Source of the DNA: Acidobacteriaceae bacterium
GTDB lineage: Bacteria; Acidobacteriota; Terriglobia; Terriglobales; Acidobacteriaceae
Direction of reading: 5' to 3'
DNA: 13,932 nt
Assembly: GCA_003165095.1 (NCBI GenBank)
Contig: PLSH01000375.1
Coordinates: 225 to 14,156 of the forward strand
The notes beneath the pieces are model-generated. The model had not been told where the DNA came from. It searched no databases and saw only the letters and a program-made list of their open reading frames with translations. Shown here piece by piece: positions 1 to 6,501 of the stretch. Made by a program: the position numbers and the translations under genes. Positions within the stretch are counted from its first letter, which is position 1; each line of letters starts with the position of its first letter.

Positions 1-703
1 CATCGGGAAACTGGCTGTTGGCGTAAATGTTGAAGTCCTTCGAGCCGATGCGTACGTCCCCGGCAGGCAAAATCAGGTTCGATTCGTTTACCGATTTCAC
101 CACGTCGTTCAGGCTCAGGTTGCGCGCCTCCATCTTCAGCGGGTCCACGTAAATCTGGATCTGCCGGTAAGTCCCTCCGTATGGCTGCGGCACCGACGCG
201 CCTTGGACATTCGAGATCTGGTTGCGCACCTGGAATTGCGCCAGATCTTTCAGGCTGGTTTCGTTCAGCCCCTGGCCCTTCAGCGTTACCAGGCAAACCG
301 GCTGTGTCGAGGCGTCCATGCCCAGAACCACCGGCGGCAGCGTTCCCGGAGGCAGTCGCCGCAAGTCCGCCATCGCCAGGTTGGCGATGTTGCTCAACGC
401 CGCGTTGGGATCGGTTCCCGGCTTGAAGTAGATCTTGATCAGGCTAACGCCGGTCAGCGAACGCGATTCGCTGTGATCGATATTGGCGCCCAGAGTGAAA
501 AACCTTTCAAACGTATTCGTAATGTCGGCTTCGATCTGTTCCGGCGGCATGCCGTTGTAAAACGTTGCCACCACCACCACCGGCATATCGATGTTGGGAA
601 ACAAATCGACCGGCATTTGTGCGATGTTGACCACTCCTACAAGAGACACCAGCAGGCAAAGCATGATGATGAAGAAGGGGAATCGGAGAGCAAATTTCGG
701 CAT
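1..703 (-). CDS. RND efflux pump (AcrB/HAE1-type), N-terminal part, runs off the left edge
   Basis: Inner-membrane proton-driven RND transporter; only about the first 234 residues of a protein usually about 1,000 to 1,050 long are present, because the frame is open to the edge. The start shows the classic layout: a short basic N-terminus, one transmembrane helix (about residues 8-28), then 'MPVDLFPNIDMPVVVV', 'YNGMPPEQIEADITNTFE' and 'SLTGVSLIKIYFKPGTDPNAA', which are typical of the porter domain of HAE1 pumps. The ATG (701-703) overlaps the TAA of the upstream fusion-protein gene by one base (TAATG), so translation is probably coupled and the two form one tripartite pump with an outer-membrane factor not in view. 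The substrate is unknown. Heavy-metal (CusA-type) function is less likely, as no metal-pump features are visible in this part. Confidence 0.93.
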   Translation of the reverse strand, partial: MPKFALRFPFFIIMLCLLVSLVGVVNIAQMPVDLFPNIDMPVVVVATFYNGMPPEQIEADITNTFERFFTLGANIDHSESRSLTGVSLIKIYFKPGTDPNAALSNIANLAMADLRRLPPGTLPPVVLGMDASTQPVCLVTLKGQGLNETSLKDLAQFQVRNQISNVQGASVPQPYGGTYRQIQIYVDPLKMEARNLSLNDVVKSVNESNLILPAGDVRIGSKDFNIYANSQFPD

Positions 704-1977
704 TAGTGAGCGCCTCCATCGCCTGCTTCGGCCTTCATGTCGATCATGCCGCCGGTCTCCTGCAAGGTTTCCGATGCGGGTACGGAAGCCGGCAATGGGC
801 TGACCTCTTCGTTCTCCTGGTACTTATCCTGTCCGCCCACCACTACCCGATCTCCCGCGACAAGCCCGTTCGTGATCTCCGCCAGCTTCGACCCCTCCAG
901 GCCTACCGCGACGCTACGTATGTGAATGTGATTGCCGCCATCCAGCGCATAGACTGTCTGTTGTTTCCCGCTCAGGACCAGCGCCTCGATTGGGACGGTG
1001 ACAACGTTCTTGACTTCTGCCAAGTGAAGCATCGTGTTTGCGTACATGCCGGGCGAGATGGACAAATCCTTGTTGTCCACATCCACTTCCGTCTCCATCG
1101 TCCGCGTCTCAAAGTTCACATCGCGCGTAAAACGCACAATCTTTCCCGTGAATGACCGGCCGATGGCATCGACGCGCACCGAAAGTTGATCGCCCTGGTG
1201 CACAAACTGCACATCGTCTTCCGGCACCGGCACGCGCAATCGCAGCAGCCCGCTCTGCGACAGCCGCACGATGGGCAAATCCTGATCGTTCGAGTTCGTT
1301 CCTCCCTGGATCAGCGCGCCCGTATCCGCGTAACGCCAGATCACCACGCCTGCCAGCGGTGAAATGACATTCGTATAGTTCTCCAGCGCCTGCACGCGTT
1401 CTTTGTCCGCGCGCGCCGCCTCGGCGTGCTGCTCTGCTGCGGCCATCGCGGACTTCGCGGCGTCCACCTGCGCCTGCGAGGAAAGAGCCTTGGCCTCCGC
1501 GTCGTCCAGTTCCTGTTGCGCAATCAATCCAGGCCGCGTAGCCGCGGCTGCCTTCAGCCGCTCCGACTCGGCTTGCAACGCGGAATGCAGCGCCTCCGCG
1601 CTGCCAACCTCGTGCTGAGAGCGCTCAATCTCCTGTTGGCCCTGCTGCAACTCGAATGCCGCCTGCCGCAACTGCGCTTTGAGCTCCGGCACTTCCAGCA
1701 CCGCCAGCGTGTCGCCCTCGCGCACAATGTCGCCGATGTCCACGTTGATGCGCTTCATGTAACCGCTCACCTTGGGGTGTACGTCCACCACCTGGTAAGG
1801 CTGAAACTGTCCGGCCAGCGTCAGCACGTGCGAGATGTCGCCCCGCTGTGCCGTGGCCACTCGCGCCGACGGAATTTGCGGCACTGCTGCCGCGCTGCTG
1901 GAGTGGCACGCGGTTATGCCACACGCCGCGCACAGCAGCAGGGCCACGGTCAAACTCAGTAGTATTTGCTTGTGCAT
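703..1977 (-). CDS. RND efflux periplasmic adaptor (HlyD/AcrA membrane fusion protein), lipoprotein
   Basis: Periplasmic adaptor that links the RND pump to an outer-membrane channel. The 424-residue form begins MHKQILLSL, with a hydrophobic segment followed by 'ITAC', a good lipobox that puts the lipidated Cys at residue 24. Next come a biotinyl-lipoyl-like half ('VDVHPKVSGYMKRINVDIGDIVREGDTLAVLEVPEL', residues about 60-100), a long Ala/Gln/Glu-rich alpha-hairpin coiled coil (about 100-200), the second lipoyl half ('VISPLAGVVIWRYADTGALIQGG') and beta-barrel and membrane-proximal domains. An ATG three codons upstream (1984-1986) is possible, but AGGGG sits only 1 nt from it and 10 nt from the chosen ATG, so 1977 is preferred. 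The gene is followed with a one-base overlap by the pump gene. No regulator gene is adjacent in the window. Confidence 0.92.
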   Translation of the reverse strand: MHKQILLSLTVALLLCAACGITACHSSSAAAVPQIPSARVATAQRGDISHVLTLAGQFQPYQVVDVHPKVSGYMKRINVDIGDIVREGDTLAVLEVPELKAQLRQAAFELQQGQQEIERSQHEVGSAEALHSALQAESERLKAAAATRPGLIAQQELDDAEAKALSSQAQVDAAKSAMAAAEQHAEAARADKERVQALENYTNVISPLAGVVIWRYADTGALIQGGTNSNDQDLPIVRLSQSGLLRLRVPVPEDDVQFVHQGDQLSVRVDAIGRSFTGKIVRFTRDVNFETRTMETEVDVDNKDLSISPGMYANTMLHLAEVKNVVTVPIEALVLSGKQQTVYALDGGNHIHIRSVAVGLEGSKLAEITNGLVAGDRVVVGGQDKYQENEEVSPLPASVPASETLQETGGMIDMKAEAGDGGAH

Positions 1978-2174
1978 GCCGGTCATACCCCTGATCTACA
2001 AAGCGCTTATTCGTCATGGTGCAGGGAATCAAATCGAATGTAAGAAAGGGTCGTAGACGTCGCCTTCTTAGATGCCATCCGCTCGAACAGGGTTTTGTTG
2101 CGAGGCGCAAATCGCTGCTTCGAGCGCAAACACCCCACAGAGGGCCATTGAAAAGACTCCCTGTCGCACCAGCT

Positions 2175-2198
2175 TCGATAAGTAAGCTGTCTTATCGA
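2175..2198. promoter_or_regulatory. Inverted repeat TCGATAAG-N8-CTTATCGA (possible operator)
   Basis: Perfect 8-bp arms with an 8-nt centre, about 200 bp upstream of the efflux adaptor start. Bases 2171-2175 (AGCTT) can pair alternatively with 2184-2188 (AAGCT), so two hairpins are mutually exclusive. No T-run follows on either strand, which argues against an intrinsic terminator. Regulators of RND pumps often bind such palindromes, but none is encoded in the window, so the operator role is inference. Confidence 0.35.
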
Positions 2199-2231
2199 GG
2201 CCGAAGAAAAAAGCCGGCCGCGAAAGTTCCT

Positions 2232-2256
2232 GCCTTTCCAGGGAAGCCGGAAAGGC
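2232..2256. repeat. Inverted repeat GCCTTTCC-N9-GGAAAGGC
   Basis: Perfect 8-bp arms with a 9-nt loop, between the small membrane-protein gene and the efflux genes. On the minus strand a T6 run (2207-2212) comes about 19 nt after the stem. That is too far for a standard intrinsic terminator, but the hairpin could still end or stabilise the transcript of the gene at 2313-2687. Confidence 0.4.
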
Positions 2257-2312
2257 CAGAGTGCTGGTTCGCAGTCAGGCCGCTACGCTATTCAGATGTG
2301 CTGGGAAGTTTG

Positions 2313-2687
2313 CTAAGAAACAGACGGCGGTGGTCGAAAAAACGTCTGTGGAGAAGAGAAAACTACCTCGGAAACTCGAATCGAGCGGCGCGCAACGGCG
2401 TATCGGGCCGATACATCAGCGCCCGCCAGCCATGCAGCCGTAAAGGCCGTCAGGAAGAGAAATGCGATCCCGGGATGAATCGGGTCAGGGGACGGCATGC
2501 CGTGCTGCACGACATTGGTTGCGTCGATCCGCAGAGCCTTGGCGGCCCTTACGTCGCTTCCCGGGCCTGATGCGGGCCCGTACCATGCCGTCTTTGCCTC
2601 CACCGCAAAAAGAAATGCCAGCAGGCATAAGCCACAGGCAAGAGTGGTGCGGCGAAGGTTCGGGGAAGAGGCAGGGAAGCGCAACAT
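2313..2687 (-). CDS. Small predicted membrane protein, unknown function
   Basis: A 124-residue frame. There is one hydrophobic segment near the N-terminus after a basic 'NLRRT' (about residues 14-30, 'TLACGLCLLAFLFAVEA'), which could be a signal anchor or signal peptide. A polar linker 'KTAWYGPASGPGSDVRAAKAL' follows, then a second hydrophobic helix after 'PDPIHPGIAFLFLTAFTAAWLA' (about 72-92) and a C-terminal tail ending in prolines. The two-helix layout with a Pro/Gly-rich link looks like a real protein rather than a shadow, and the antisense frames look poorer. It lies upstream of the efflux pair on the same strand, 335 bp away. I do not recognise the family. The Shine-Dalgarno sequence is weak (GGATG well upstream of the ATG). 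Confidence 0.55.
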   Translation of the reverse strand: MLRFPASSPNLRRTTLACGLCLLAFLFAVEAKTAWYGPASGPGSDVRAAKALRIDATNVVQHGMPSPDPIHPGIAFLFLTAFTAAWLAGADVSARYAVARRSIRVSEVVFSSPQTFFRPPPSVS

Positions 2688-2801
2688 ATTCGCAGTCTAT
2701 CATCCGGGCATTGCGGCCGGTGGCGCCTGTAGAAGCCTGGCGCGCCACATGAGCTCACACTGATTGGGACGAATCTAGCTGCGAAAAGTCAGCAAAGAGT
2801 G

Positions 2802-3218
2802 TCAGCGCGGCCCCGCGGCCGGCTCGGCCACGGATAAGCCGATCGCGATCTGTGCCGGCGTCAGCAGCGTGTTATGCACCAGGCAATGATGAACCGACCG
2901 CATCAATCCCTCGGTCTGTTCCGTGGTGAGCGCAACCGGGCACGTCACGTGCACGTTGAAGTTGCCCAGCCTGGCCGGGGCCTTCAGCTTCTCCGCGCTC
3001 ACAGACACTTCCACGCCGCCTTTGGCGAGCTTGCGCGACTCCAGATACTGCGCCGCATAAAATGCCGCGCAGGAACCGAGCGAAGCCAGCAGAAACTCCG
3101 GCGGCGTCATTCCTGCATCCGTTCCACCATTCTCCGGGGGTTGGTCGCAAACCACCGTATGCGTCCGCGCCACAATGGCGAACCTCACACCCTCAACCTG
3201 TTGAACTGTTACTTCCAT
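2802..3218 (-). CDS. OsmC-like family protein (thiol-dependent peroxidase fold)
   Basis: A 138-residue cytoplasmic protein of the OsmC/Ohr superfamily, which reduce organic hydroperoxides or act on related small substrates. The visible hallmarks are 'MTPPEFLLASLGSCAAFYAAQYL', with the first reactive-type Cys (C50) and the Glu before it (E41), and 'HHCLVHNTL' with the second Cys (C112). The ATG at 3216-3218 is preferred over a TTG at 3228-3230 because GAG lies 8 nt upstream of the ATG and the family starts at this point. The 'GGTDAGMTPPE' form places it with YhfA/OsmC-like proteins rather than clearly Ohr, so the substrate is open. It lies 137 bp downstream of the hydrolase gene on the same strand and is probably transcribed separately, given terminator-like repeats between them. 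Confidence 0.9.
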   Translation of the reverse strand: MEVTVQQVEGVRFAIVARTHTVVCDQPPENGGTDAGMTPPEFLLASLGSCAAFYAAQYLESRKLAKGGVEVSVSAEKLKAPARLGNFNVHVTCPVALTTEQTEGLMRSVHHCLVHNTLLTPAQIAIGLSVAEPAAGPR

Positions 3219-3315
3219 ATCGTTTCTCAATCGTCTATTGGATCAATGTCGCGAGAAAGTAGTCACGTTCGGCCGTCACACTTGTTATTATTCGCAGAAC
3301 CTGCTCCAGAACGCA

Positions 3316-3353
3316 AAACCGCGAAGCGGCAAAACGCTAAACCGCGGAGCGGC
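3316..3353 (-). terminator. Tandem mini-hairpins CCGC-N3-GCGG followed by T-runs
   Basis: Two near-identical 15-bp units (3316-3330 and 3339-3353, 14 of 15 identical, 23-bp period) start within 3 bases of the stop codon of the hydrolase gene. Read on the minus strand, each is CCGC, a 3-nt loop and GCGG, followed by TTTA and TTTT respectively. This looks like a doubled, very short intrinsic terminator for the hydrolase transcript. The 4-bp stems are short, so termination strength is uncertain. Confidence 0.45.
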
Positions 3354-3355
3354 GG

Positions 3356-4399
3356 TCATACTGTGGTTGGAACGGTCTCGGAGTTTACCGCCATCACCAG
3401 CGCGCGGATCTCGGCGATCACCAGGTCGGGCTCGTCAAGATGAATCCAGTGCTCGCTCACCGGCGCAATCACCTGTTGTACGCGCTCGCCAATGCGGTCC
3501 AGGTGTTCCTCAGTCAGCGGAGTCGATTTTCCCGGCGTCAACACCGTCACCGGTATCCCCCGGATCGGCAACGCCGCGTGCATCTCCCGCACTGTGTCGG
3601 GAATCGACTCAAGGTGCTTCCGCATCCCCGCATAGAATCCCGGCCGCGACCAGTGCGCAGCTACCACCGGCCATACCTTTCGCGGCATCTTTCCCACTTC
3701 GTTCGTAATTCGCTTCAGTACGTGGCGCCCGCCCGATCCCGCCGCGCCGGCCAGTTGGCCTGAAAGTTTTCCCGAACGATGAAAAAACGACGTGACTGCC
3801 AGACGAGCCAATCCGCAACGCGCGATCGGGGACGCAAATCGAATCAGCTTTCTGCCCCGCTCGAGCTCCCCTTGTTTGGCCGGATCGAGCGGCGGCCATT
3901 CTTCGCAGCGCATTGGATCTACCAGCACCAGGCCGGCCACATCCTCAGGATAGGAGAGCGCATAGCGGCGCATCACCAGGCCACCAAAGGAGTGGCCCAC
4001 CAGGATGTACGGCGGCTTGATTCCCCCGCGCTCCAGCATCTCGTGCAACTCCGCCGCGATGTTGCTCGGTGTCCGCGCCGTGCGGCAGGGACTGCTCCAC
4101 CCCAGGCCGCCGCGATCGTACGATGCGGTTCCGGTGAACTGAGCAACCGATTCCTGAATGTGCCGCCAGTTCAAATTCGTCGCGCTGATGCCGGCTTCAA
4201 AGAGCACGGTCGGCTCGCCCGATCCTTCTTCGACCACGTACAGCTTCGTCTCCCGCCCCGGCAAATCGCCCCCGATCGTCACCCACCGTCCCGGGCTCGA
4301 ATAAAGCCGGCGGTCCCGGCCGCTGCCGATCATCTGATAGAGAACTCCTGCCATGATGAGAACAACTATCGCCGCGACAATCGAGAGAGCAATGTACAT
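3356..4399 (-). CDS. Alpha/beta-fold hydrolase with N-terminal membrane anchor
   Basis: A 347-residue serine hydrolase of the alpha/beta-hydrolase_1 type, probably an esterase or lipase-like enzyme at the membrane. The N-terminus 'MYIALSIVAAIVVLIMAGVLY' is a membrane anchor or uncleaved signal. Then come an oxyanion region 'VLFEAG', 'YDRGGLGWS' (about 94-102), the nucleophile elbow GHSFGG (Ser137), 'LVLVDP' (about 157-162) and a C-terminal 'SEHWIHLDEPDLV' with the likely catalytic His317. A longer frame to 4540 exists but overlaps the upstream gene deeply. The chosen ATG has AGGA 6 nt upstream and follows the TGA of the preceding gene by 2 nt, so the two are probably translationally coupled. 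The substrate cannot be told. Confidence 0.88.
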   Translation of the reverse strand: MYIALSIVAAIVVLIMAGVLYQMIGSGRDRRLYSSPGRWVTIGGDLPGRETKLYVVEEGSGEPTVLFEAGISATNLNWRHIQESVAQFTGTASYDRGGLGWSSPCRTARTPSNIAAELHEMLERGGIKPPYILVGHSFGGLVMRRYALSYPEDVAGLVLVDPMRCEEWPPLDPAKQGELERGRKLIRFASPIARCGLARLAVTSFFHRSGKLSGQLAGAAGSGGRHVLKRITNEVGKMPRKVWPVVAAHWSRPGFYAGMRKHLESIPDTVREMHAALPIRGIPVTVLTPGKSTPLTEEHLDRIGERVQQVIAPVSEHWIHLDEPDLVIAEIRALVMAVNSETVPTTV

Positions 4400-4401
4400 A
4401 A

Positions 4402-5244
4402 TCAATCCTGAAAATGCGTCAGTTGCGCAGCGCTGAAGTCCCTGAGCGTGAGGTTTGCCTTTGCGCTTCCGCGATCGACAATCAGCAGCGTCGAACCAGC
4501 CTGGCCGAGCGTCTTCTCTTCCACCTGGCTTGCCGACCACACGCCGCCATTATGGCGCAAGCCGAAATATGTGAACTGCTTTACCGTCCCCGTTCCTCTC
4601 ACAATCTTTTCGGCATATACCGGAAACCCTATGGTGTGATCGAGCCAAGTCTTTACTTCAGCATAGTGCGTCCGGTCGGCTGCGCCGGGGACACTTTTCA
4701 CCGGATCACAATCGCGCGTGCCGTACTTCGTCTCCTCGAGCGCCGTCTGTCCCGGCCAGAAGTACTGTTCCTCCAGAAAATCCTCGTAGCTGAAGCCGGG
4801 CCCGAGCGGTCCATCGCTCCACTGCTCAAACGGCAGGGCGGCAGGCGCTTTGTCGCCGGGATGTGCAATCTGGATCGTGCTTTCGCCGCCAGGCCGCATC
4901 TCGAGAAGAATGTGGGCGACGGCGTGGGCGCTTGCCGTTGAGCCGGCTCCCGTCTTCCCGGCCGGCCCAACCTCAACCAGCACCCGCAACACCCCGGGAA
5001 ACCAGCGCGCCTTGATGGTGATGGGAAAGCTGATCCGGTTGCCGTTCGCATCCACCCGCACGAGATGCCCCGTTACACGGTAGTCTGCGGTTTCGATTCG
5101 TTGCCGCGGAACGGCCAACAGGGTGTGCACATCCGCCGCCTGGACGCAAACGACCGGCAGCAGCATGGCCATCGCCGCCGCCCGCAGCCGCCTGCGCCAC
5201 AGATTCTTCCATGCAAATCCCGCAGACGACAGTGAAGTAGCCAT
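4402..5244 (-). CDS. Secreted LolA-like (outer-membrane lipoprotein-sorting-type) protein
   Basis: A 280-residue exported protein. A basic N-terminus 'WKNLWRRRLR' is followed by a hydrophobic stretch ending 'VCVQAADV', consistent with a signal peptide cleaved near residue 36-37. The rest resembles the LolA-like fold proteins annotated as outer-membrane lipoprotein-sorting proteins: 'DYRVTGHLVRVDANGNRISFPITIKARWFPGVLRVLVEV', 'WPGQTALEETKYGTRDCDPVKSVP', 'DHTIGFPVYAEKIV' and a closing beta-rich 'FTYFGLRHNGGVWSASQVEEKTLG'. Family members are envelope proteins thought to bind lipid or lipoprotein. No strong Shine-Dalgarno sequence precedes the chosen ATG; an internal Met at about residue 25 would shorten the n-region. 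The hydrolase gene starts 2 nt after its stop. Confidence 0.72.
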   Translation of the reverse strand: MATSLSSAGFAWKNLWRRRLRAAAMAMLLPVVCVQAADVHTLLAVPRQRIETADYRVTGHLVRVDANGNRISFPITIKARWFPGVLRVLVEVGPAGKTGAGSTASAHAVAHILLEMRPGGESTIQIAHPGDKAPAALPFEQWSDGPLGPGFSYEDFLEEQYFWPGQTALEETKYGTRDCDPVKSVPGAADRTHYAEVKTWLDHTIGFPVYAEKIVRGTGTVKQFTYFGLRHNGGVWSASQVEEKTLGQAGSTLLIVDRGSAKANLTLRDFSAAQLTHFQD

Positions 5245-5783
5245 GGGATTCAGCTAAGCCCTCGCGCGCGTGGATTTGGAACAAGGCTCGAGGCTGCCGG
5301 CCGCAAAACGAGGGAAAACCCATTGCGGATCTTCAACGCTCCAGCCGGCCGATTCTTCATAACTCGGCGCTCGGGGGCTGGTTGAGTGTTCCTGGGGTGA
5401 AGGGAACCGCGGGTTTGAGCGGAGTTGTCATGGGCATCACGGGTTTGGCGGTAGTTTATCGGGCCACGCGCGTTGTGTCTACGCGCGACCTTAAAGCAGC
5501 GCGAGATTCGCGCCTCCGGTTTCTCTTCGCGCGGCCGGATTGAAAAGGGGGCCGGGAACAGCCGGGAATTGAGCCGAGCCTTGACCCGCGCGTGAGGGTT
5601 TCAGTTTCCCGCGGCCCGCAGATCCGCCCTGAAGTGCGGATGGGCAAAAAAGGACAGGGAACAACCCGCCAAAGACCTTGAAGTGCGAGCGGGACAAATT
5701 TCCCGCGACGGGCGCGGCTTGTTTTATGCCTCGGGGACTCCGGTCCGGCCGCCTTTGCAAGCGTCGGACCGGCTCAAAATCTG
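5245..5783. other. Hairpin-rich gene-free stretch
   Basis: No supported gene lies here; open frames are low-complexity shadows. Visible structure: an imperfect direct repeat beginning CGGGTTTG (about 5410-5434 and 5440-5464), a 7-bp hairpin CGCGCGT/ACGCGCG (5467-5487), ATCCGC/GCGGAT (5622-5641), GCGGGA/TCCCGC (5689-5706), and a 12-bp near-repeat CCYTGAAGTGCG (5628-5639 and 5676-5687). It could be an intergenic repeat element or structured RNA. It also holds the upstream region of the LolA-like gene, where no clear promoter was found. Confidence 0.5.
5740..5772 (-). terminator. Stem-loop downstream of the zinc-ribbon gene
   Basis: Perfect 8-bp arms (CCGGTCCG at 5740-5747 and CGGACCGG at 5765-5772) enclose a 17-nt loop that can form a further CGC/GCG stem. 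It begins 11 nt after the stop codon of the zinc-ribbon gene on the minus strand. No U-tract follows, so it may be a tail-less terminator or an RNA 3'-end stabiliser rather than a standard intrinsic terminator. Confidence 0.4.
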
Positions 5784-6107
5784 TCAGCGGCCGCGGCCGC
5801 GGCCACCTCCGCCCCCAGCACTGCCTTTGCGCGCCGTGTAGCAATCCCGGCAATACACCGGACGATCGCCTCTCGGCTCAAATGGCACTGTGGTCGGCTG
5901 ACCGCAACCCGAACATATCACAGGAGTTCCCTGTGAAGGAGCCGCACGGTAGCCGGATCCCCCCTGATCGCTCTTCTTTGCCTGCCGGCAAGGTTTACAG
6001 CGCTTCGGGGTCGAGTAACCGCGTTCCTGAAAGAACGCCTGATCGGCAGCGGTGAAGGTAAAATCCTGTCCACAATCGCTGCATGTTAATTGCAAGTCTC
6101 CGGCCAT
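5784..6107 (-). CDS. Double zinc-ribbon protein with Gly/Arg-rich tail
   Basis: A 107-residue protein with eight cysteines in four CxxC pairs: C9/C12 with C37/C40, and C65/C68 with C86/C89, which predicts two zinc ribbons in tandem. The first resembles the zinc-ribbon families found in small bacterial proteins ('LTCSDCGQDFTFTAADQAFF...GYSTPKRCKPC'). A charged linker separates them, and the protein ends in a GGGGGRGRGR tail (about 97-107), a feature often tied to nucleic-acid binding. The function is unknown; RNA or DNA binding is inferred. A longer frame to 6170 exists, but GGGAG lies just upstream of the ATG at 6105-6107, and a candidate -10 element falls inside the longer version. The gene stands alone between gene-free stretches. 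Confidence 0.85.
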   Translation of the reverse strand: MAGDLQLTCSDCGQDFTFTAADQAFFQERGYSTPKRCKPCRQAKKSDQGGSGYRAAPSQGTPVICSGCGQPTTVPFEPRGDRPVYCRDCYTARKGSAGGGGGRGRGR

Positions 6108-6456
6108 AGGTCTCCCGTTCAGTTCTCCTTGATGGGGCAATTGTACAGCCCATTTTGCAATTTGCGTCAATGATTTCGTTTTGAATTGATAAACTTAGGC
6201 CGAAGCCGGGGCAATTTGGCCATCTAAGGCGCGTTTCCGATCCCCATCTATCGTTCCTTTCAAGTGTTACGCGCACCTTTCTTGCGCCCGTTCCTGGCCC
6301 GTTCCCCCTCTCAAACCGGAAAGATGAATGCAGTTTTCCGCGGCTTGATGGGAACGACTTGCCTGCATCCAAATCTGCCGGCAGAGCGTACTCAGCCAAA
6401 TGAGCCTTGGGCAGGACTAACGGAAGAAATTGTGTTTTGGAGTATCCAAGAAGAAA
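6108..6456. other. Gene-free stretch between the zinc-ribbon gene and the tRNA fragment
   Basis: Holds the candidate promoter of the zinc-ribbon gene near its left end. Beyond that, no gene or clear structure is seen. The open frames across its right end are translations of the tRNA remnant or its antisense and are not coding. Confidence 0.6.
6140..6170 (-). promoter_or_regulatory. Candidate sigma-70-type promoter of the zinc-ribbon gene
   Basis: On the minus strand, TTGACG (6165-6170) is followed by TACAAT (6140-6145) with a 19-nt spacer, longer than the usual 17. Transcription would start near 6133, giving a leader of about 25 nt to the ATG at 6107 with its Shine-Dalgarno sequence. This supports the short start of the gene. 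Confidence 0.45.
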
Positions 6457-6501
6457 TGGTGCGCCCGGAGAGATTCGAACTCCCGACCTACTGATTCGTA
6501 G
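6457..6501 (-). tRNA. 3' fragment of a tRNA-Arg(ACG) gene; probable integration (att) site
   Basis: Read on the minus strand, the 45 bases are, in order: anticodon loop CTACGAA, the 3' anticodon stem TCAGT, variable AGGTC, a complete T arm (GGGAG, loop TTCGAAT, CTCTC), the 3' acceptor strand CGGGCGC, discriminator A and encoded CCA. The base pairs of the T arm are intact. Directly 5' of the loop, the sequence no longer pairs with TCAGT, and no D arm or 5' acceptor strand GCGCCCG follows. The break therefore falls at the edge of the anticodon loop, where many tyrosine integrases cross over. It is a non-functional remnant typical of the distal end of an integrated element; the intact tRNA is not in the window. 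Confidence 0.85.

Larger units (their letters stand above)
1978..2312. other. Gene-free stretch upstream of the efflux genes
   Basis: No convincing reading frame lies here on either strand; the open frames lack any recognisable protein and some merely extend the adaptor gene region. It must hold the leader or promoter of the minus-strand efflux pair unless transcription starts further right. It contains two perfect 8-bp hairpins, listed separately. No -35/-10 pair could be placed with confidence. Confidence 0.6.

Noticed and set aside
5491..5853. 120-codon minus-strand frame in the hairpin-rich stretch
   Set aside because: Overlaps the zinc-ribbon gene in another frame and translates repeats; no domain or signal visible.
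6264..6494. Plus-strand 76-codon frame ending in RPERFELPTY
   Set aside because: This ending is the well-known false translation of the antisense of a tRNA 3' end; it overlaps the tRNA-Arg fragment and has no other coding support.
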